NCBI GenBank assembly: GCA_934444695.1
Contig: CAKSDF010000074.1
Coordinates: 1-9,085 of the forward strand
Direction: 5' to 3'
DNA length: 9,085 bases
Origin: an uncultured Eubacteriales bacterium
Lineage (GTDB): Bacteria > Bacillota > Clostridia > Oscillospirales > Acutalibacteraceae
The stretch's first letter is position 1. Each line of letters opens with the position of its first letter. A program made the position numbers and the translations under genes. This document shows positions 4,185-9,085 of this stretch, in pieces. The notes beneath the pieces are model-generated. The model had not been told where the DNA came from and ran no database searches. It saw only the letters and a list, made by a program, of their open reading frames with translations.

Positions 4185-6839
4185 TTATCGTTTTGCGCCT
4201 TTTCTTATGGCCTCGGGAATTTTGAGCAGCTCAAAAATCACAAGAGGTATCAGCGAAATGAGAATAACCTGACCGAGTTTACCGTATTCACTAAGACTTA
4301 CAAAACCAAACACCGATTTGAATGCCGGCACAAGCAGCACCGCAGCGATAAGCACAAGCGAGCCGAAAAAGGTCAGCAGAAATACCGGAGAAAACCTATG
4401 GCTCTTAAAGTCGATAAGCATACGGTTTGATCTGACCGACACCATAACAAACAGCTGGCAAAGAGAAAGCGTGGCAAAGGCCATGGTCGTCGAAAGCTCT
4501 ATGTTCTGTTCCCTGCCGCCCAGCGAAAATGCAAGCAGCGTCAGCACGGCCGTTAAAACACCGCCGTAAATTATCCTTGCAATGTTGCCCTTGGTGAAGA
4601 TGTCGCCGCCGTTTTTGTCCGAAATGGGTTGAATATTTGTTTTGTTGGGAACGGCCGCCCCCACCGAAATGGCAGGTATGGCCGAGGTTATCATATTTAT
4701 CCAGAGAATGTGCATTGCCGAAAGGGGCAGTTCTCTCCATATAATTATGGCGAAAAGAAGGGTCAGCACCTCGCCAAGATTGCAGGCGATCAGATACCTT
4801 ATGGCCCGTCTTATGTTGGAAAAGATTCCACGGCTTTCGGTAACCGCGTCCGACATTGCCGAAAAGCTGTTGTTGGTGAGGATTACATCGGCCACGCCCT
4901 TTGCAGCGTCGGGAGCCGATTCCACCGTACAGCCGATGTCGGCCTCCTCAATAACAGGCGCATCGCTCACACCGTCGCTTAAAACGGTAACGACCTCTCC
5001 CCTATCCTTAAATGCCCTAACAATGCGTTTTTTCTGGGCGGGAGAAATGGATGCAAAGACCCTGAAATTTTCCACCTGAGCCGTAAAATCTTCATCATTT
5101 AAGGCTTCCATCTGCTCGCCGGTCATTATCTGATCGGGAGAGGTTATGATGCCCATTTCAAGAGCGGTGGCTCCGGCCGTTGCAGGATGGTCTCCGGTAA
5201 ACATAACTACCTTTATCCCTGCGTCCTTGCAAACCTTAACGGCGTTTTCGGCGCCTCTTCTCGGAGGATCGTATATTCCGAGCAATCCGCCGAAATAAAG
5301 ACCGCTTTCAAAATCCTCGGGAGTGGGATTGGTAGGCTCCACATCAAGGGTCTTATATGCCACGGCTATGACCCTCAGTCCCATTTTTGCCATCTGCTCA
5401 TAGGCCTTGTTTATCCCGTCGGTATCGGCAGAGGAACAGCAGCTAAGCACTTCGTCCACGCCGCCCTTAACTACCGCCACAGGCCTCGAATCGATCATAT
5501 TGACCGATGTCATAAGCCTCCTTACCGGATCGAAGGGAATTTCGCAAAGACGGGGATATATGTTTTCGATGGTGTGCTTGTCGCCGCCGGCATACTTTTC
5601 GGCCGCCGCAACAATGGCAGCCTCGGTGCCGTCGCCCTGGCGGATTATTTTTCCGCCGACATTTTCGGCAAAAGCATCGCAGCACATACTTGCCATCATA
5701 ATTATGTTTTTGATTCGTTCGTCGGCATTTTCGCCGCTTATTCTCAGGATCTCATCCTTATAGAAAATGTGGGTAAGCTCCATGGAATTGTGGGTCAGAA
5801 GTCCCGTTTTATCGGTGCAGACCACCGTCGTTCCGCCAAGAGCTTCAACAACCGAAGGCGAGCGCACAACAACGTTTGACTTGACCATTCGCTTGACTCC
5901 GATGGCCATAACCACCGCTACAATGGTGTTAAGTCCCTCGGGAACCGCAGCCACGGCAAGGGCCACCGCAGGAAGCAGCGTGCTTATAAAGTTGGAAAAG
6001 ATTCCGCCCTCTTCCTTGCCGAAAAGGGTGCCGAAAACCAGTATAACGGCGCAAATAATAAAGGCAAAAACGCCCAGTATTCCGCCAAGCTCTTTAAGTC
6101 TCTTCTGAAGCACCGGCACGCTGCGGCGTTTTCCCGATACAATGGAGATCTTTGAAAGCTCGGTGAATCTCCCGGTATTTACGACAACAGCCTTACCCGT
6201 TCCCGCAGTTACCGTGCTGCCCGAAAAGACCATATTTCTCTGATCGGCAGCCGATAAAATATCTTCCCCGAGAACTCCCGCAAACTTATCTGCGTCGACC
6301 GTAACACCGGTTATAACGCTTTCGCTGCAGCGCAGTCCGTCGGCAGCAATAATGCGTCCGTCGGCCGGAATGTAGCAGCCCTTTGAAAGCAGCATTATAT
6401 CTCCCGGAACGACATTTGTCGAAGGAACGGTAGTTTGCTTGCCGTTTCTCAAAACCTTTGTGGAGGGGGGAGAAATCAGTTTAAGGGATTCCACCGCCGC
6501 CTGTGCTCTTGTTTTCTGAAAAGCACCGCACAAAGCGTTGATTATAACGATAAAGAGTATGACTATCGGCTCGACCACCGACACGCCCGAAAGCCCGCTC
6601 TCGGGGGCGATCAGTCCAATTATGAAGTAAACCAGCGCCGCGATGAGCAGTATTACGGTTACAGGCTCTTTTATCTGGGACATTACAAGGGACGAGAAGG
6701 ATTCTCTGCGCCTTTCATCAAACCTGTTTGTGCCGTATTTTAAGATTCTTTTGCTGACCTCGCCGCTGGAAAGTCCTTTTTCGCCGTCGCTTTTAAGCTC
6801 GGTTAAAACCTGCTCCGATGACGATGTATGCCAAATCAT
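4185..6839 (-). CDS. P2-type cation ATPase-like membrane protein with degenerate catalytic motifs
   Basis: By fold this is a calcium-pump-like P2 ATPase of usual length (884 residues): N-terminal WHTSSSEQVLTEL region, actuator domain about 115-235, TM pairs around 60-102, 252-272 and 288-315, phosphorylation and nucleotide domains about 338-670, then the C-terminal TM bundle to 884. Kept: phosphorylatable Asp343 (DKT), VPEG in TM4, KGG at 458-460, DPPR at 524-527, TGDHPATA at 548-555, Asn687 and Glu690 in TM5, Asn715 in TM6. Lost: actuator TGES is TGVT (177-180), DKTGTLT is DKTGLLT (343-349), PEGLP is PEGLN (300-304), TGDGVND is LSDGVSD (620-626), and the TM6 aspartate after NxxT is Ser719. 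Such changes would normally block dephosphorylation and ion binding. The frame is intact, so a retained pseudo-pump is more likely than a decaying gene. Its AAAGGA ribosome site overlaps the end of fakA, 4 bases away. Confidence 0.9.
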   Translation of the reverse strand: MIWHTSSSEQVLTELKSDGEKGLSSGEVSKRILKYGTNRFDERRRESFSSLVMSQIKEPVTVILLIAALVYFIIGLIAPESGLSGVSVVEPIVILFIVIINALCGAFQKTRAQAAVESLKLISPPSTKVLRNGKQTTVPSTNVVPGDIMLLSKGCYIPADGRIIAADGLRCSESVITGVTVDADKFAGVLGEDILSAADQRNMVFSGSTVTAGTGKAVVVNTGRFTELSKISIVSGKRRSVPVLQKRLKELGGILGVFAFIICAVILVFGTLFGKEEGGIFSNFISTLLPAVALAVAAVPEGLNTIVAVVMAIGVKRMVKSNVVVRSPSVVEALGGTTVVCTDKTGLLTHNSMELTHIFYKDEILRISGENADERIKNIIMMASMCCDAFAENVGGKIIRQGDGTEAAIVAAAEKYAGGDKHTIENIYPRLCEIPFDPVRRLMTSVNMIDSRPVAVVKGGVDEVLSCCSSADTDGINKAYEQMAKMGLRVIAVAYKTLDVEPTNPTPEDFESGLYFGGLLGIYDPPRRGAENAVKVCKDAGIKVVMFTGDHPATAGATALEMGIITSPDQIMTGEQMEALNDEDFTAQVENFRVFASISPAQKKRIVRAFKDRGEVVTVLSDGVSDAPVIEEADIGCTVESAPDAAKGVADVILTNNSFSAMSDAVTESRGIFSNIRRAIRYLIACNLGEVLTLLFAIIIWRELPLSAMHILWINMITSAIPAISVGAAVPNKTNIQPISDKNGGDIFTKGNIARIIYGGVLTAVLTLLAFSLGGREQNIELSTTMAFATLSLCQLFVMVSVRSNRMLIDFKSHRFSPVFLLTFFGSLVLIAAVLLVPAFKSVFGFVSLSEYGKLGQVILISLIPLVIFELLKIPEAIRKGAKR

Positions 6840-6843
6840 TCAA

Positions 6844-8499
6844 TCAATCCTTTGCCTGTTTATCGGCCGCAATGATGAAATAATAGATGGGTTGGCCGCC
6901 GTCTATGACCGTCACCTCAACGCCGCCCGCCTTGGCTTCGCAGGCCGCAACGGCAAGCTCAAGGGTCTGCTCGTCAACCTCTTCACCGTAGAAGAGGGTC
7001 ACCGCCGCAGTGTCCTTGGTGACAATGGATTTGGTCAGCTTTCCGACCGCGCGGACAAGATCATCATCCACGAAGGATATCTTTCCGTTTTTAAGGGCAA
7101 GTATCTCGCCCTTTTTGATCTCTTTTCCGTCGAAGTCTGAATCCCTTGCGGCAAACGTGACCGATCCGGTGGTGGTGCGCTCGGCCGCCTTGCCCATAGC
7201 GATAAGGTTTTGCTCGACCGACGCTTCCTCGTCAAACTCTATCATTGCCGAAATGCCCATAGGCACCGAAAGGGTGGGAAGTACGCAAACCTTTCTGCTG
7301 GCAAGAGGAACAGCCTGCTCGGCCGCCATTATGATGTTTTTATTGTTGGGGAAAACGAAAACCGTTTCGGCAGGGGTGCTTTCGACCGCTTTAAGAATGT
7401 CGTCGGTGGAAGGATTCATGGTCTGTCCGCCCTGAACCACCGTATCAACTCCGAGGTCGGTGAAAAGCTCGCTCATTCCCTTTCCGGCCGCCACCGCCAC
7501 GAAGCCGTAGGGCTTTTCGGGAGCTACCGGTTTAAATTCGTCGCTTTTTTCTTCGGTTTCGGCGGTTTGATCGGCTTGCTCGGACGTGTTTTCGGGGGCT
7601 GCCGTTTGCTCATCGAGGCAATATTCAAGACGCACGTCCTTAAGAACGCCGTATTTAACACCTTCGGTAAAGACCGCGCCGGGCTGGTTGGTCTTGATTT
7701 TAACAATGATGCTCTTATCCGATATGGCCACCTTGGCATCTCCGATGGTCTCAAGATAGGCCTGAAGCTTTATGGGATCATTCTCGGATTTTCCGCGGGA
7801 AATGACAAACTCGGCTTCATAGGAATATTCCGGCACCTGTTTTTTGGGAGCCGACGATTCTGCCGTTTTTCCCTTTATCATCTTTCCGTCGCGAATGACC
7901 GAAAGCATACCTTCAAGAATATAAACATATCCCTGTCCGCCCGCGTCGACAACGCCGGCCTTTTTAAGCACCGGAAGCTGCTCAGGGGTATTGGCAAGAG
8001 CGACCTTGGCCGCTTCGTATGCGCACTCAAGCACCTTTGCCGCATTCTTTTCGGCTGCAGAGAAAGCCATCGCCTTTTCGGCCGACACTCTGGCAACGGT
8101 AAGCACCGTGCCCTCGGTGGGCTTCATAACCGCCTTATAGGCCGAATCGACACCGCTTTTAAGGGCTGCCGCAAGCTGCACGCCGTCGGCGGTTTCAAGG
8201 CCCTTAAAGCCCTTTGCAATGCCTCTGAAAAGCAGCGACAAAATAACTCCCGAGTTTCCTCTTGCGCCGCGCAAAAGTGCCATAGAAGCCTTTTTTGCCA
8301 CAACCGAAAGCTCGGTATCCGACGACACCGAAAGCTCTCTCGATGCATTGTTTATGGTCATGGACATATTTGTGCCGGTATCTCCGTCGGGCACCGGGAA
8401 AACGTTAAGCTCGTCAACATCCTTGCGGTGGGCGGTGATATTCTCAGCCGCCGAAATGACCGCGTCACGGAACTGTGCTCCGTTTATTGTTTCGGACAA
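6844..8499 (-). CDS. fakA: fatty acid kinase ATP-binding subunit FakA (DAK2/YloV family)
   Basis: FakA phosphorylates fatty acids held by FakB (DegV-family) proteins, giving acyl-phosphate for phospholipid synthesis from exogenous or recycled fatty acids. The kinase domain resembles dihydroxyacetone kinase: numbered from the TTG at 8497-8499, NVFPVPDGDTGTNM at 32-45 (aspartates bind Mg-ATP), RGARGNSGVI at 77-86, KPTEGT at 126-131 and VDAGGQGY at 184-191. A middle domain (about 220-295), an acidic Gln/Glu/Thr linker (296-325) and the C-terminal domain follow; total about 551 residues, as usual. In the middle domain the zinc ligands of characterised FakA are replaced: YCTEF is YEAEF and the HVH pair is KIK. 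A TTG at 8512-8514 adds five residues but has a poor ribosome site; the TTG at 8497-8499 has GGAG 9 bases upstream and fits family starts. No FakB gene is in the window. Confidence 0.93.
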   Translation of the reverse strand: MSETINGAQFRDAVISAAENITAHRKDVDELNVFPVPDGDTGTNMSMTINNASRELSVSSDTELSVVAKKASMALLRGARGNSGVILSLLFRGIAKGFKGLETADGVQLAAALKSGVDSAYKAVMKPTEGTVLTVARVSAEKAMAFSAAEKNAAKVLECAYEAAKVALANTPEQLPVLKKAGVVDAGGQGYVYILEGMLSVIRDGKMIKGKTAESSAPKKQVPEYSYEAEFVISRGKSENDPIKLQAYLETIGDAKVAISDKSIIVKIKTNQPGAVFTEGVKYGVLKDVRLEYCLDEQTAAPENTSEQADQTAETEEKSDEFKPVAPEKPYGFVAVAAGKGMSELFTDLGVDTVVQGGQTMNPSTDDILKAVESTPAETVFVFPNNKNIIMAAEQAVPLASRKVCVLPTLSVPMGISAMIEFDEEASVEQNLIAMGKAAERTTTGSVTFAARDSDFDGKEIKKGEILALKNGKISFVDDDLVRAVGKLTKSIVTKDTAAVTLFYGEEVDEQTLELAVAACEAKAGGVEVTVIDGGQPIYYFIIAADKQAKD

Positions 8500-8543
8500 T
8501 GTAAACAACTCCAATCTATTCTCGTAAAGACTATCGGTAAGGA

Positions 8544-8891
8544 TTACTCTTTCATTTGTTCAACGTGGACTATTACCCGCTCCACCTTAATGCCGGTGGC
8601 GTCCTCAACAACATATGTAACCTTGTTGATTATGCTTTTGGAAATGGCGGCAATGTTAAGGCCGTACACAACGCTGATGTGAAGGTCGACGACTATCGAC
8701 TGGCGGTCTCCCCTGACCCTTATGCCGGTATCGGCAAAGCGCCGTTTGACCAGCTTTGAACGCCACCATTTCATACCCTTGGGTATCATATTGGTAACGC
8801 CGTAGCAGGACGAAACCGCATTTCCTATGAGCTTTTCAAAGTATCTTTGAGAAATACCTATCTGACCGAGATGTGTTTCATATTTAATCAT
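8544..8891 (-). CDS. Asp23/Gls24 family envelope protein (YloU-like)
   Basis: A 115-residue member of the Asp23/Gls24 (DUF322) family, tied in Firmicutes to envelope upkeep and alkaline-shock response; Asp23 of Staphylococcus is attached to the membrane through partner proteins. The family pattern is clear: an N-terminal GQIGISQRYFEKLIGNAV segment, the strand pair IVVDLHISVVYGLNI (66-80), and a final ATGIKVERVIVHVEQ (98-112). There is no signal peptide or membrane helix. A basic insert KWWRSKLVKRR (41-51) sits where relatives have a glycine-rich loop, and might bind lipid head groups or nucleic acid; this is a guess. The ATG has a strong AAAGGAG site 7 bases upstream. It is first in the operon with fakA, the same order as yloU-yloV in Bacillus subtilis, with 44 bases between the genes. 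Confidence 0.92.
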   Translation of the reverse strand: MIKYETHLGQIGISQRYFEKLIGNAVSSCYGVTNMIPKGMKWWRSKLVKRRFADTGIRVRGDRQSIVVDLHISVVYGLNIAAISKSIINKVTYVVEDATGIKVERVIVHVEQMKE

Positions 8892-8918
8892 AGTAACACT
8901 CCTTTTTATAGTCTGAAT

Positions 8919-8946
8919 ATTTTAATTTGAAATGATAAATCATCAA
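8919..8946 (-). promoter_or_regulatory. candidate promoter of the asp23-fakA-ATPase operon
   Basis: On the minus strand, -35 TTGATG (8946-8941), a 16-base spacer and -10 TAAAAT (8924-8919). It lies about 30 bases upstream of the asp23 start. The region is AT-rich, so other boxes could be proposed, such as TTGACG further upstream with a poor -10. Confidence 0.5.
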
Positions 8947-8956
8947 GATAAATCAT
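8934..8956. repeat. tandem 10-base direct repeat at the asp23 promoter
   Basis: GATAAATCAT occurs at 8934-8943 and again at 8947-8956, 13 bases apart, with a partial third copy GATAAAAC from 8958. The repeats overlap the predicted -35 box and spacer, so they could be an operator, though the AT-rich background makes chance likely. Confidence 0.45.
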
Positions 8957-9085
8957 TGATAAAACAAACCGTTTAATGCTTTAAACATCCTTTAAAGGCC
9001 CGTCAACCTGATTTCAACCGTTTTCGGCGCCTGTTTTAAATTTTAATAATTTAATAAAACGTTTTAGAAAATCACTTTGAAAGGT
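8957..9085. other. AT-rich upstream region, no gene seen
   Basis: The remaining bases to the right edge hold no open frame with a ribosome site on either strand. A short palindrome AAAACGTTTT lies near 9056-9065. The neighbouring gene, if any, is beyond the window. Confidence 0.5.

Noticed and set aside
4185..6839. Treating the ATPase as a frameshifted pseudogene
   Set aside because: The frame is open and full length with normal domain order, and many motifs are intact; only selected catalytic residues are changed.
7210..8682. Long plus-strand open frame antisense to fakA
   Set aside because: It covers a clear FakA coding region in antisense, has a composition rich in His, Arg and Gly, and shows no family likeness or ribosome site; it is a coding shadow.

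Overview
The window looks like chromosomal DNA of a Gram-positive Firmicute, most likely a clostridial (Oscillospiraceae/Ruminococcaceae-like) species. The grounds are strong AGGAGG-like ribosome sites, several TTG starts, TTGxxx/TATAAT-type promoters, and the Asp23/Gls24-FakA gene pair, which is typical of Firmicutes (yloU-yloV in Bacillus subtilis). Lineage is inferred from gene content only. I see no rRNA, tRNA, CRISPR array, insertion sequence or phage gene.

Layout. At 1-600 a leftward unit runs from a good promoter (567-595) through a structured leader of about 100 nt to a small two-helix membrane protein (204-455), then to the start of metK (S-adenosylmethionine synthase), which leaves the window at base 1. 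Back to back with it, a rightward promoter (603-631) drives a phosphoglucomutase (674-2377). An AT-rich gap with inverted repeats (2378-2586) separates this from everything to the right, all of which is leftward. Reading leftward from the right edge, the order is an Asp23/Gls24 protein (8544-8891), FakA fatty acid kinase subunit (6844-8499), a P2-type ATPase-like membrane protein (4185-6839), a strong intrinsic terminator (4089-4117), a secreted metallo-beta-lactamase lipoprotein (2898-4055) and a DUF3006 protein (2587-2802).

How the genes fit together. asp23, fakA and the ATPase-like gene form one operon: the FakA stop and the ATPase start are 4 bases apart, and the ATPase ribosome site lies at the end of fakA. 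Asp23 and FakA belong to envelope upkeep and fatty-acid recycling. The lipoprotein and DUF3006 protein are a known pairing. metK and the phosphoglucomutase are central metabolism.

Most striking point. The P-type ATPase is a full-length intact frame but has lost several near-invariant residues: TGES is TGVT, DKTGTLT is DKTGLLT, TGDGVND is LSDGVSD, PEGLP is PEGLN, and the TM6 transport aspartate is serine. It looks like a pseudo-pump kept for another role or with changed chemistry. The co-transcribed FakA also lacks the Cys/His/His set that binds zinc in the middle domain of characterised FakA proteins. The leader RNA ahead of the metK operon matches no riboswitch class I can recognise and is a second candidate for something undescribed.
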